Positions 24,886 through 36,100 are shown, numbered from the stretch's first letter. The stretch: DNA of 64,000 nucleotides from Astragalus membranaceus (GCA_039519185.1 CM076854.1:173445144-173509143), one strand, 5' to 3'. Translations and numbers: made by a program. The notes: generated by a model from the sequence alone, not told the origin.

Positions 24886-26664
24886 ACACAAAAAAAAGAG
24901 AAAAAATAGACAAAACAGAACCAGTAGAAAAAAAAATGAAATAAAACACTAACCTGAGCCGCCGTCAGAGGCGGACTCCGGCCACCACCCACGGTGGTCG
25001 ATTTCTCTCCACCTCCGCTGATCCCCCCAAAAAGACACTGTGTCGGCGCCATAAACGAAACGCCGTCGTTAACGCCGCGGACTCTCGTCTCCGGCGGACG
25101 CCGTCATTCCCCTCCCTTTTCATGCCTTCCTCCCTCCTTCGAAACAGTAAGGAAACTAAAAAAAAGGGGGGAAAGAACTGAATGAACAGCAAAATAACGA
25201 GGGTAGAAAAAAAAAGCGTTTTTTTAGGACTTACCTCCGAATTCTGGCCACCACAGGCGGTGGTCGTCCACGAGCGCCACCATAAGCATCGCTGTCACCA
25301 CCGACGGGGGGGAGCCGGTCCTCCGTGCACCACCCGCCCTTGGCCGTCGCTTCCCCTTTCCTCTCACTCAAAGCCTGTTCTTCTCTCTCTCCCTCCACGA
25401 TCTTCTTTTCTCTCTCTCTCCATGGTTGGAAGTATGCTTACTCTCTCTCTGTTAAAACATGAGTGCGGCGCCGTAAGGTTTTGCAAAAGGAATGAATTAG
25501 TTTTTTAGGTTTTCTACAATTGTCTTACAGGGCTCCGTGGGCCATTTCTTTTAATTTTGTTTTCTTTAAGCAATTTGTTACTCCCACCCCCATGTGTTGT
25601 TTACGCCAACTTTTTTTTTGGAATTCCCCTTCAAGAAAAAAAAAGTTGCTGGGTTGCTGTCCGCTACGGCCTATTTTACCATTCGCACCCCCCTTTTAAA
25701 ATACAACCCCTCCTATTGATTACACCTCCATTTTACTATCGTACCCTCTCTTTGCGTTTTTCTTAATTTCTTTTACAAAAAAACCAATAAAAAAGAATAG
25801 ATAAATATTTTATTTAAAATATATATATATATATATAAATAGGGGACTAAGTCGACTGTACAGTCGGGTTAGCCTGCTTTTTAGGTCACTAATGAACCGT
25901 TACGGATCATGTCCTAGAATCCCTATTTAAAACAAGAAAATTATAAATTAAAAATACAAACACATTTCTTCCCACAAACCATTTTTCGAAAATAGGGGAC
26001 TAAGCCGACTGTACAGACGGGTTAGTCAGTATTCTAGGATAAATGAACCGTACGGTTCAAGAGTCCTAAAATCCCTATTCAAATAAAATCAAACCAACAC
26101 ACATAAAATCATTTTCCAAAACTCCAAAAACTCTATTTTCTGAAAATAGGGGACTAAGCCGACTGTACAGACGGGTTAGTCAGCGTTCTAGGACGGATGA
26201 GCTGTACAGCTCAATAATCCTAAAACCCCTATATTAAAAAACATCAACCAACAAAATTTTTCAGGAAGAACTACGTGACTTTTGAGTTCCTCATTGCACC
26301 AGAGGATACGTAGGAGCGGGGCTTCCCCGTCAAGTCAAAAATTAAACTTTCCTAAATTAGTCCCTTATTTATTCTTTGTAAATCGAATTTTATTTATTTT
26401 TGGGGTAAACGAATTTTCTAAACTCATTGATATGTTGCACAACCAAATTTAGGGTAACTGTCTTAGGACAGATGTACTAGGGGTGCAGTGGAATTAAGTT
26501 TTCGCCCTTCCCTATGCATAACCGACTCCCGAATCCAACCTAGTTTACGCAGACCAATAATTTTAAGGTAGGTTTTTCTCAATTTTCCCTATTTAATAAA
26601 TTGGGTGGCGACTCCCTGAAATATCGATTTTTGGGCCGTCTAAGTCGGGATCCCGGTCACGACA
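23768..26664 (+). repeat. 5' LTR of the Ogre-like element (2,897 bp)
   Basis: It runs TGTGAACACCC...GGTCACGACA. It contains a candidate TATA (CTCTATATAC, about 24610), a TA microsatellite (24849-24881), GC-rich pyrimidine-biased segments at 24955-25440, and three related blocks of about 90 bp at 25843-25930, 25993-26080 and 26147-26230. Each block begins ATAGGGGACTAAG and holds perfect palindromes such as TGAACCGTACGGTTCA (26044-26059) and TGAGCTGTACAGCTCA (26198-26213). The short ORFs in the LTR recur identically in the 3' LTR and have no domain support. Confidence 0.95.
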
Positions 26665-26666
26665 GA

Positions 26667-26684
26667 TGGCGACTCCGCTGGGGA
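26667..26684 (+). promoter_or_regulatory. Primer-binding site, tRNA-Arg type
   Basis: TGGCGACTCCGCTGGGGA starts 2 nt after the LTR. It ends in the complement of a tRNA CCA tail and matches the tRNA-Arg-type PBS reported for legume Ogre elements. Minus-strand cDNA synthesis would start here. Confidence 0.85.
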
Positions 26685-27433
26685 ATGAGTGAGAGTCAAG
26701 CCTTTTATAATTTGAACGTGCAAGATATATTTGAGTAACAATTTTATTTACCCTTTACTGAATTATTGTATATAGTGTTTTACATTTTTTTGCTTAAATA
26801 TGAACCCTAGGATAGAAGACCACTTTTCTGTATGTATGTTTGTTTGTTTTGCAGCTTGGGGGTATTATTGGTATTTTTGCTCCTTCACACACTCCACTAT
26901 CACGTTTTTGCACACACGTGAGAATAGTCCTGTACCCGGACTGGAGAATAACCTAAGTTAGAACGAGACTGCGTAGTGATGGCCTACTGGATGTGCGTCC
27001 TGTTGGGTGGTCACGAAAGTCTCACCTAGAGTTTGGTCCCTCTTGAGAATGCTGGCACTCCTAATAGCTTGCCTATTGTTGTTGATCAGTGTTCTTAATT
27101 GGGGTCGTTGGCTCTAGGAACCTTATATAGGACTCTTTAGAACTACCTCTTGAAAGGTTCACTCAATAGACGAGCCCTAGACCTATTCTCTAAGGAAACC
27201 TTGTAGGACACAAAGGAGCCTCATACCCCTGCATTCAAACAAACACAGATACATTTTTTTCGGTCTTCCTAAAAAAAAATTATTTTGGCAAAATTATTTT
27301 CAGCATACCTCATGCATTTTTTACTTATTCTTGTTCTTTTTTTCGCATGACATAAATTTCTTTTTTTTTTTTTTTTTTTTTACATCAACTTTTCATGATC
27401 GCCAGGAAATTGTAAGGTTTTCTTTCTGACAAG
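26685..27433 (+). other. Ogre untranslated leader
   Basis: Non-coding sequence between the PBS and ORF1. It includes a run of more than 20 T at 27361-27380 that precedes the ORF1 ATG. Presumably it contains packaging signals, none of which I can identify by sequence. Confidence 0.6.
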
Positions 27434-29386
27434 ATGGATCAAACGTTAAGACAAACGATACATTTGAAAATCAAGCAACCGAACCTAAGCAGTCTGCGAG
27501 ACCTAAGCAATAAAATGGCGCCATGGCTTCGTGACTCCTTCACCGCCAAGTATGGGAATCTTTTAAGTCTTCTGAATATCAAGGTACAAGCTGAAGCTCT
27601 CACGGCATTGGGCCAGTATTATGATCCACCGTTACGGTGTTTCACCTTTCAAGACTATCAGCTGGCCCCGACCTTAGAAGAGTTTGAAAATATACTATGC
27701 TTCCCTCCAGCAAACAAAAAGCCATACCAATATGTGGAAAATTATCCTATAGCTGAAAAACTGTCTGAAATATTAAAAGTTCCAACATCAGACTTGGCCA
27801 AGAAGGTAATTGTAAAGAAGGGGGTAGAAGGTTTGACAAGGTGGTACTTGGAAGAAAAAGCCTCGTTCTGGGCTGGTAAAGAAAATTGGGCTACATTCAT
27901 GGACGTCTTCGCTCTCATCATCTATGGGGTCGTTCTATTCCCCAATGACGACGGCTATATTGATTTCGCTGCAATGGACGTTTTCTTAGCATTCAAACTC
28001 CGAGGCCAAAATCCCGCCTCAGTTGTTCTTGCTGACGTATATTACACTATTCACGAACGTCACAAAAAACGATCAGGCTTGATCCTGTGCTGTTTGCCTG
28101 TATTATATCGCTGGTTCACTTCTCACATCTTCAAAAGAAATCATCATATAGAGGCCAGGGGCAAAACAGAATGGGCCCAATATATCGCCGGCCTCAAAGG
28201 GAGTGACATTTCTTGGTATTCTCGGGACCAAAATATAGAAGAAATCGTCTATCGGTGTGGTGATTTCCCAAATGTCCCCCTCGTAGGGACTAAAGGCTGC
28301 ATTAACTACAATCCCGCCATTGCTTTGAGGCAGTTGGGTTATCCTATGATGAATCCACCCCCGGAAGAATCTTTACTCTCATTTGTGCTAGAGAAGAGGG
28401 GTTCGGAAGATCTTGATATGCTAAGAAAGATTAGTCGGGCCTGGGGCAAAATATCCCGAAAAGGTCATGAACTAGGGCCCAGAGGCATTGATGCCAAAGA
28501 AAGCTACATTCAGTGGGTCAAATCCAGAGCCCAAGAAGTTGGACTACCATTCCGTCTAGCAGCTCCGGTCACCCCCGAGGTTCCTCCGCCTGTCCCTATA
28601 CTCGATGAAGATCTAGAGAGACTCCAAGTCGCCTTGTCCAAAGCAAAACAAGAAAAGGCGGACTTGCAAGCTAAGCTAGAGAAAGTGCTCCAAGAAAATG
28701 CTGATTTGCAACGAGAAAGTGCCATGAAAAGAAAGCGCTTGGCTGAATATGATGAAAGGGAACGGGCTGGGAAAGAAAAAATGCGCCGGATACAAGAAGG
28801 ACTTGCGGGTGCAAATGAAGAACTCAAGGTGCGCAACCGAGAGAGGGACAGGGCCATAAACAATGCTCATGTGTGGGAAAAGCATTTGACCAAAGCCGCA
28901 ACAATTGAAAAAGCATTACGAAACCAACTCGATAGTATGAAAACTCAATTAGAAGGAAGGGCCGCCGAATGTGAGGGTCGGCTGGTAGTGGAAAGGAAAG
29001 CCAGAGAGGTGATACAGAAGAAACTTGAGGAGTATCAGGGAGCCCTGCAAGAAGAGTGCAAAAAAGCAATTGACTTGAAGGCTTTTTCTGAATATCAAGA
29101 CAAGATCTACGATGACCTTAACAATGAGCATGTGGTTCTAAAGGAGCATTATGTGAAACTAAATGATGATTACGAGTATTGGAGGAAGAGATTCTCCCAA
29201 CTAGCGGGGCTAGCCAATGAAGCTGTCAGAGAGGTTCCCAAAAGCCTAATAGCAGCAGACATTGCCAGAGATGGGAGCACACCAGACGAGATCGCTCAAT
29301 TTATTGATTTCTGCAAATACCTTGTACAAGTGTTCAAGATCAAAGGACGTTGTCCTGATGATAAGGATAAGAATGTAGTCCGCTAG
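27434..29386 (+). CDS. Ogre ORF1: DUF7745-like domain plus coiled coil (650 aa)
   Basis: An extra protein encoded upstream of gag, a defining feature of Ogre elements; its biochemical role is unknown. Residues about 30-370 form a globular region with LTALGQYYDPPLRCFTFQDY and APTLEEFENIL, phrases I associate with the plant DUF7745 / mobile-domain group, and tryptophan-rich motifs such as FWAGKENWATFMDVFALIIY. After a proline-rich hinge (about 383-392, PEVPPPVPIL), residues about 395-590 are a long heptad-rich, Lys/Glu-rich coiled coil (LQAKLEKVLQENADLQRE). A structured head with a coiled-coil tail suggests oligomerisation or binding to particle or nucleus, which is inference. The ORF is uninterrupted, as expected for a young copy. 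It ends 180 bp before the gag frame. Confidence 0.85.
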   Translation: MDQTLRQTIHLKIKQPNLSSLRDLSNKMAPWLRDSFTAKYGNLLSLLNIKVQAEALTALGQYYDPPLRCFTFQDYQLAPTLEEFENILCFPPANKKPYQYVENYPIAEKLSEILKVPTSDLAKKVIVKKGVEGLTRWYLEEKASFWAGKENWATFMDVFALIIYGVVLFPNDDGYIDFAAMDVFLAFKLRGQNPASVVLADVYYTIHERHKKRSGLILCCLPVLYRWFTSHIFKRNHHIEARGKTEWAQYIAGLKGSDISWYSRDQNIEEIVYRCGDFPNVPLVGTKGCINYNPAIALRQLGYPMMNPPPEESLLSFVLEKRGSEDLDMLRKISRAWGKISRKGHELGPRGIDAKESYIQWVKSRAQEVGLPFRLAAPVTPEVPPPVPILDEDLERLQVALSKAKQEKADLQAKLEKVLQENADLQRESAMKRKRLAEYDERERAGKEKMRRIQEGLAGANEELKVRNRERDRAINNAHVWEKHLTKAATIEKALRNQLDSMKTQLEGRAAECEGRLVVERKAREVIQKKLEEYQGALQEECKKAIDLKAFSEYQDKIYDDLNNEHVVLKEHYVKLNDDYEYWRKRFSQLAGLANEAVREVPKSLIAADIARDGSTPDEIAQFIDFCKYLVQVFKIKGRCPDDKDKNVVR

Positions 29387-29567
29387 TTTGCTTGATTTTC
29401 AAATGTAGTACCTTTTTTATTAATGAAGAACTCATTTGTTTCGTTTAAATGTTTGATCCCATCTCATTCTGAATTAAATCTTACAATTCCCCGGCACGAT
29501 AAATAAAAGCTATGCATTCACATTTCATCCACGTTCATTCATTCATTCATGTACTTACGAAAAAAAG

Positions 29568-29996
29568 TTGTTGACAGATTTAAAGAATTTAGCAACCATT
29601 GCTCGAACTAATAAAGAAAAGGCCAATCAAACTCGAGTGTACTTCACCAGATCTAGAGCAAAAATGGCTGAGCAGGAGGAACAACATGGAAGAAATTTGA
29701 CCCAAGAAGTGGACGAAGTTAGAGAAAGAATGGGAGAAATGGCCGCGACCCAGACACGGATGGAAGAGACCCTACAAGCAGTAAGGGAGACTATTGCTCT
29801 GTTGACAACAAGGGTAATAGGAGCAATTGGAGGTGAGGGCGGAAGGTTCCCAAACCAAGGTGAGGGTCCACATAACATAGCACTCGACATACCCGTCGGG
29901 ATGGGCTATGAAGCTATGGGACCTACTGGGCCTGAAAACCCATACCTTGGGGACAGAGGTGGGGGGACCATTCCACGCCGAAGATGGGGAAGCTGA
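29568..29996 (+). CDS. Ogre gag N-terminal segment (frame 1 of a split gag)
   Basis: This 142-codon frame contains a short coiled coil (EQHGRNLTQEVDEVRERMGE, METLQAVRETIALLTTRV), typical of the N-terminus of Tat gag polyproteins; AKMAEQEEQ marks a likely internal start. It overlaps the main gag frame by 89 nt in the other register. Dropping a single G from the six-G run at 29961-29966 would join the two frames, so the split is probably an indel or an assembly error in a homopolymer rather than separate genes. Confidence 0.7.
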   Translation: MLTDLKNLATIARTNKEKANQTRVYFTRSRAKMAEQEEQHGRNLTQEVDEVRERMGEMAATQTRMEETLQAVRETIALLTTRVIGAIGGEGGRFPNQGEGPHNIALDIPVGMGYEAMGPTGPENPYLGDRGGGTIPRRRWGS

Positions 29997-32970
29997 AAGG
30001 CATGCAACGATGTTGCAGGGCAGGGCCAGACAATCATGGATGGACAAAATGGAGGAGAAGATCAAGGCTCTCCAGGGGTCTGGCTCTTTCGGGTCCCTGG
30101 GGGTAAATGAACTCTGCCCTACTACAGATGTGGCGATTCCCCGGGACTTTAAAGTACCAGATTTCACGAAGTATGACGGGAGCACCAATCCCCTTTTGCA
30201 TCTGCGGACCTATTGCACCAAAATGTCGATATGGTCCAAGGATGAGAAGTTCCTCATCAGTTTTTTCCACGAGAGTCTGACCGGGCCGGCACTAGAATGG
30301 TACATCCAGATGGATCACTCCAAAATCGATTGTTGGAAGGACCTTGCTGACCTCTTCATGTCACAGTACAGGTTCAACATGGATATGGCTCCAACACGTG
30401 AGCAGCTGGGGATATTGCAAAAGAAGAACGATGAGACATTCAAACAGTATGCTCAAAGGTGGAGGACCCTTGCTGCACAGGTTCAGCCACCGCTCACTGT
30501 CTCGGAAATGTGCTCATACTTTTTGGGAACTTTAGGGTCCCCCTATGTGGCGGCAATGGCTGGAGCTGCATATAGGGATTTTGCTGATCTAATATCTGCA
30601 GGAGAGAGAATTGAGATGTTAACGAGAGCTGGAAAGCTCCCCGTAGAGCAGTCAGATGGAGGGCAATCGAAAAGGAATTTCCCCCAAAAGAAGAAAGAGC
30701 CTGAGATCAGCTTCGTACGAGCCTCACCTCACATCACCCCCCAACAGCCACAATACCGCCCACCACACCCAAATACTCCCTACACCCCGAACCCAAACAC
30801 CAACCCTTCACATACACCATCCTTTCCCGTAAACAGTATCCCAGGAGGACAACCCCAGTCACGGCCAAATTACCAACAAAATCGTCCACCCTACCGCCAA
30901 ACACAAGTCAACTTCCCACCGTTCCCTAAACTCTCCATCACCAATGCAGAACTATTCCAACGACTTGCAGATGCTCGTTTGGTCGCAGGGATTCCTGTAA
31001 AAGATTGGGAGCCGCCATTTCCAGCATGGTATAATCCAAATCTAAACTGCAAGTTCCACATGGGGGCCGCAGGACATTCGATTGAGGATTGTGAAGCATT
31101 TAAAATAGCCGTGAGGAGGTTGATGGCTCATGGGAAGCTGGACATTCAGGAGGAGACCGGTCCAAATATCAACAACAACCCTCTCCATGATCACAATGGG
31201 AACAGGGCAGTGAGTATGGTGGAAGGAGATCAAACGCTTATCAGAAAAGTTTTGAAACTTCGAACCCCCATGATAAAAATATGGGAGGGATTGAGCGAAG
31301 CTGGTTACGAAGTGCTGGCACCGACTGAAGAGGAAGTTAGATATGCTATGTATAATGAAGAAAGAAGGTGTGTGTACCACCATGGTTGTGGAGGCCATGA
31401 CATTGAGGACTGCTGGGACTTCAAAGCTCGAGTCCAAAGTCTAATGACACTGGGAGTTGTGCAAGCTAGGGGATCCATGCTGCAGGAAGAGGTTAACGTT
31501 CTAGGACGCTTTGTTCTCAAAGTTCCCCCACTCAACCCGCCTGCTGCGCCAGAAAAGGTCGTAGTGACGGTGAAGAAACCTATACCCTTCGTTTGCCAGA
31601 ACACCCATGCGATCCCTTGGAATTATGAGCCCCAAATTGAAGTTGTGGGAGGGTCTGCTGAAAGAGAAGTAAGAAAGAGTGAATATGTTGAGAAGCCGGT
31701 CGGCAACGTTGTTAGTGGGATAACCCGGAGTGGGCGATACTTTGGTCCTGAAGAGGCCGAAAGAAGGAAGAAGGACAAGGAGACGGAAAAGGAAGATCCA
31801 TCAGAAGAGGAGTTCTTAAAAATCATGAAGCAGAGCGAATATGATGTAACTGAACAGTTGAGAAAGACTCCAGCCCGGATCTCGTTGTTATCTCTCATTC
31901 TATCTTCGGAGATACACAGGAAAGCCTTGTTAAAGACGCTGGAGGAAGCCTTTGTAAAGCCCGACGTGACCCCCCAGAATGTGGTCAACATGGTGGACCC
32001 GATGCAGCGAGTTAGCCAAATCATATTCTCCGAAAGTGAAGTCCACCCTCAGGCAAAAGGAGAGCATCGTGCCCTTCACATCACTTTGAGGTGTCGGGAA
32101 TTTGTGATAGCAAAGGTGCTGATTGATGGTGGGTCGGCCCTCAATATCTTGCCTATGACCACTTTGACGGCGATGGGATTAGGGGAGAGGGATTTGACCC
32201 CTCAATCCCTGATGGTTCGTGCTTTTGATGGGTCCAGAAGGAGTGTCTTGGGTGAGATAACGCTCCCACTCGAGATTGGCCCGAGCATCTTTCGTGCGTT
32301 GTTCCAAGTCATGGTGATTGATTCAGCCTACACCATGTTATTGGGGCGACCATGGATTCATGAAGCAGGGGCAGTGCCTTCTACCCTTCACCAGAGTATC
32401 AAATTTATTGAGAACAGACGCATTATCACCATCCGTGGAGAGGAGGAAATGTTGGTTTCGAAGCCCGTATCCCTGCCCTACGTGGATAATGCGGCGGAAG
32501 AGGTGACCAATCTGTGTCACAGTTTTGAGGTGGACAAGTCAGGGGTCGAGGGAGGAGGACCTTCGAAGTGCAATGTGAACCAAGTAGTAGCCCGAATAAT
32601 GACGAAAAATGGCTACGAGGAAGGGAAAGGTTTGGGTCGGAACTTACAAGGAGTCTGCATGCCCATATCCGTGAAACAGAAGATGGATACCTTTGGGATT
32701 GGCTATGAGGAAGACCTTGGGTCAAAGCTCAAGACACCGGCGACTGGTAAAGAGAAGACTCAGATAATCCCACATTTGAGTGACACCTTCCCTGAACCAG
32801 CAGAAGTGATCTCGCCCAAAGATGCAGCTGGCGCTATGCACCGCCTTGTGATCAACATGACGGACAAGGAGGGCTCAACAGCAAGTGGCGTTATCCTCCC
32901 CGACACCAATCAAGAGTCACTGAGCAATTGGCATGCTGAACCAGTTGTTGATGTTGTTGCTATCATGTAA
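29908..32970 (+). CDS. Ogre gag-protease-G-patch polyprotein (1,020-aa frame)
   Basis: The gag part has the retrotransposon capsid fold signature (LLHLRTYCTKM, LTGPALEWY, LADLFMSQYRFNMDM, QYAQRWRTLAAQV). Two Cys-His knuckles of modified form follow: CKFHMGAAGHSIEDC (from residue 381) and CVYHHGCGGHDIEDC (from residue 488). The aspartic protease has its active-site triad in VLIDGGSALNILP (DGG at 740-742) and the C-terminal LLGRPWIH. A G-patch (NGYEEGKGLGRNLQG, about residue 900) lies between protease and RT, as known for this lineage. The frame ends TAA at 32968, but the intron proposed at 32967-33181 would bypass this stop. Confidence 0.88.
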   Translation: MKLWDLLGLKTHTLGTEVGGPFHAEDGEAERHATMLQGRARQSWMDKMEEKIKALQGSGSFGSLGVNELCPTTDVAIPRDFKVPDFTKYDGSTNPLLHLRTYCTKMSIWSKDEKFLISFFHESLTGPALEWYIQMDHSKIDCWKDLADLFMSQYRFNMDMAPTREQLGILQKKNDETFKQYAQRWRTLAAQVQPPLTVSEMCSYFLGTLGSPYVAAMAGAAYRDFADLISAGERIEMLTRAGKLPVEQSDGGQSKRNFPQKKKEPEISFVRASPHITPQQPQYRPPHPNTPYTPNPNTNPSHTPSFPVNSIPGGQPQSRPNYQQNRPPYRQTQVNFPPFPKLSITNAELFQRLADARLVAGIPVKDWEPPFPAWYNPNLNCKFHMGAAGHSIEDCEAFKIAVRRLMAHGKLDIQEETGPNINNNPLHDHNGNRAVSMVEGDQTLIRKVLKLRTPMIKIWEGLSEAGYEVLAPTEEEVRYAMYNEERRCVYHHGCGGHDIEDCWDFKARVQSLMTLGVVQARGSMLQEEVNVLGRFVLKVPPLNPPAAPEKVVVTVKKPIPFVCQNTHAIPWNYEPQIEVVGGSAEREVRKSEYVEKPVGNVVSGITRSGRYFGPEEAERRKKDKETEKEDPSEEEFLKIMKQSEYDVTEQLRKTPARISLLSLILSSEIHRKALLKTLEEAFVKPDVTPQNVVNMVDPMQRVSQIIFSESEVHPQAKGEHRALHITLRCREFVIAKVLIDGGSALNILPMTTLTAMGLGERDLTPQSLMVRAFDGSRRSVLGEITLPLEIGPSIFRALFQVMVIDSAYTMLLGRPWIHEAGAVPSTLHQSIKFIENRRIITIRGEEEMLVSKPVSLPYVDNAAEEVTNLCHSFEVDKSGVEGGGPSKCNVNQVVARIMTKNGYEEGKGLGRNLQGVCMPISVKQKMDTFGIGYEEDLGSKLKTPATGKEKTQIIPHLSDTFPEPAEVISPKDAAGAMHRLVINMTDKEGSTASGVILPDTNQESLSNWHAEPVVDVVAIM

Positions 32971-33181
32971 TCGTCTTTTACTTTGTTAATTTAGCCGAGT
33001 AAGGCTATAAAGACTTATGTTATTTTGCTTGAGACATTAATTGAATAAAGTTGCATGCATTTCTATTCTTGTGTGTCATTTCCTCTCTTGATCTCTCTTA
33101 ATCTCTTACCCCTTTCCCCTTTTATTTTTATTTGCTCCTTTTCACTTCTGTTTCCCAACCCCGCTATGAACTACTCTCCAG
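32967..33181 (+). other. Probable spliceable intron between protease and RT frames (215 bp)
   Basis: The donor AT/GTAATC lies one base before the gag-pro stop codon. The pyrimidine-rich tract ending CTCCAG/GGATACC gives the acceptor. Removal restores an open frame from gag-pro into RT with codon phase preserved. Ogre elements are known to carry an intron at this point. Unspliced RNA would make gag-protease only and spliced RNA the full polyprotein. Confidence 0.65.
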
Positions 33182-36100
33182 GGATACCAACTCCGCTAGA
33201 GTTTTGCCTCATTGGGAAAACGTCGATAATTTATCATCTGATCCCCTTGCGACTTCTAGTGAGGACTATTGTGAGTTGGAAGAAGATGACGAACTGATTG
33301 ATAGGTTTTCTAAACTTCTGGGGCACACTGAGAAAGATTTTGGTCTGAATGATGAGACAGTGGAAACCATCAATATGGGTACCGAGGAAGAAAAGAGAGA
33401 GTTGAAATTGGTAGATAACCCTGAACGGGAAGAAATGATCACCTTGTTTAAGGAATATCTTGATGTTTTCGCATGGTCCTACAAAGATATGCCCGGCATT
33501 GATCCGAAGATAGCAGCACATAATATTCCTCTCTTCCCAGATATAAAGCCAAAGAAACAGAAACTGAGAAAGATGCATCCGGACATGTCCTTGAAAATCA
33601 AAGAAGAGGTGACCAAACAGTGGGAGGCGGGATTCTTAGAGGTCTCGTTACATCCAGAATGGGTAGCTAACATTGTTCCAGTACCCAAAAAGGATGGGAA
33701 AGTCAGGATGTGTGTGGATTATCGAGATCTAAACCAGGCCAGTCCCAAGGACAATTTCCCACTTCCTCACATTGATTTACTTGTCGACAATACTGCCAAG
33801 AACCACCGTTTCTCGTTCATGGACGGTTATTCTGGGTACAATCAAATCCCCATGAATGCTGAAGATAAAGAAAAGACGACATTCATTACTGCATGGGGAA
33901 CCTTTTGCTATCGGGTGATGCCTTTCGGTTTGAAAAATGCTGGGGCAACGTACCAGCGTGCCATGGTTGCCCTTTTTCATGATATGATGCATAAAGAGAT
34001 TGAGGTCTATGTGGACGACATGGTCGCAAAGTCTCAAGAAGAGGAAAGCCATGTTGGAGTGCTGCGGAAGCTGTTTGAAAGACTCAGAAAATACAAGGTG
34101 CGATTAAACCCCAACAAGTGTGTGTTTGGGGCATCTTCAGGAAAGCTACTTGGATTCATTGTAAGTAGGGATGGGATAAGGGTGGACCCTGATAAGATAA
34201 AATCTATTCAGGAGATGCCTGCTCCCAAAAGCGAGCATGAAGTGAGGAGCTTTTTGGGGAGGCTCAACTACATTGCTAGGTTCATTGCCAATTTGACTAG
34301 CACGTGTGAACCTATATTCAAGCTGCTAAGAAAGAACCAACCAGGTAAATGGGACGAGAAATGTCAGGAAGCCTTTGACAAAATAAAAGACTACTTGTCA
34401 AACCCTCCCGTTTTGGCTCCACCTACACCAGGTCGACCATTGATTTTGTACATAACTGTGTTGCCAACATCCATGGGTGCAATGCTAGGACAACACGACA
34501 CTTCGGGAAAAGAGCAGGCAATCTACTATCTGAGTAAGAAGTTCAATGACTGTGAGACTCGCTACATGGCAATTGAGAAGACATGTTGTGCTTTGGTCTG
34601 GACCGCTAGGAGACTCCGTCAATACATGTTGTACTACACTACATGGTTGATCTCTCGTTTTGATCCACTGAAGTACATCTTCGAAAGCCCCCATGTTTCT
34701 TTGAGGGTTTCGAAATGGCAAGTGATATTATCAGAATATGACATTAAGTATGTGTCACAAAAGGCTATCAAAGGAAGTACCATTGCCGACTATCTAGCCG
34801 AAAACCCACTTGAGGAGGGGCAATCGTCTAACTTAGATGAAAGAGGAATAATGGCAGCTGATGGAGATGAAGAGCCAGAAAATGCCTGGAAAATGTACTT
34901 TGACGGGGCAGTCAATATGTATGGAAACGGCGTTGGGGCAGTAGTGATGTCACCAGAGGGAAAACAATATCCCGTTGCCATCAAGCTGAGCTTTGAATGC
35001 ACCAACAATATCGCTGAGTATGAGGCGTGTGCAAATGGCCTACAGGTGGCAATTGACCTAGGCGTGAAAAGATTAGATGTGTTCGGGGATTCAGCCCTCA
35101 TCATTTACCAAGTAAAGGGTGAGTGGCAAACCAAGGACCCAAAGCTAGTGCCTTATCAAAAGCATCTGACTCGGCTGGTGGAAAATTTTGAAGAGGTGAC
35201 TTTCACTCATCTGACGCGAGATAAGAACCAATTTGCTGACGCTTTGGCCACCCTGGCAGCGATGTTTAAGCTGAATGTCAATGCTGAGGTCCAACCTATA
35301 TGTATAGAGGTTAAGGATGAACCGGCATATTGTGCAAATGTGGAAGAAGAAGAGCCAGATAGCAAACCTTGGTTCTATGATATAAAACAGTACATCCACC
35401 ATGGTGAATACCCAACCGGTGCAAGTGATGTAAACAAGAAAACAATTAGAAGGCTGGCAATGAATTTCTTCTTGAGCGGAGAAATACTCTACAAGCGAAG
35501 TCAAGATGGTACTTTGTTGAGATGTGTAGATGCACGAGAGGCCCGAAAGATCATGACTGAGGTACATGAGGGTATCTGTGGAACGCATGCAAATGGACAC
35601 ATGATGACCCGCAAAGTCATGAGAAGTGGGTTTTACTGGACCACCATGGAAGTTGATTGTATAGCCCATGTGAGAAAGTGCCTCAAATGTCAGTTGTACG
35701 CCGACAGGATCAACCAACCTCCTTTTCCTCTGCATAACTTAACAAGTCCTTGGCCATTTTCTATGTGGGGAATCGATGTGATTGGGCCGATTAATCCAAA
35801 AGCATCCAATGGGCACCGGTTCATACTAGTGGCAATTGACTACTTCACCAAGTGGGTAGAAGCATCCTCATATGCTAGTATTTCCCAAAAAGTGTTTGCC
35901 AGGTTCTTGAAGAGAGACATCATCTGTCGATATGGGATTCCTGAAAGGATAATCACGGACAATGCTCCCAACCTCAATGGCTCCGAGATACAAAGACTAT
36001 GCGAAAACTTCAAAATCAAACATCACAACTCAACTCCATATAGACCCCAAATGAATGGTGCAGTAGAAGCGGCAAATAAGAACATTAAGAAGATCGTCGC

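Noticed and set aside
23893..25766. Several 60-110-codon ORFs, repeated identically at 39103-40972
   Set aside because: They lie in the two LTR copies, overlap on opposite strands and are non-coding LTR sequence duplicated by the element's own replication.
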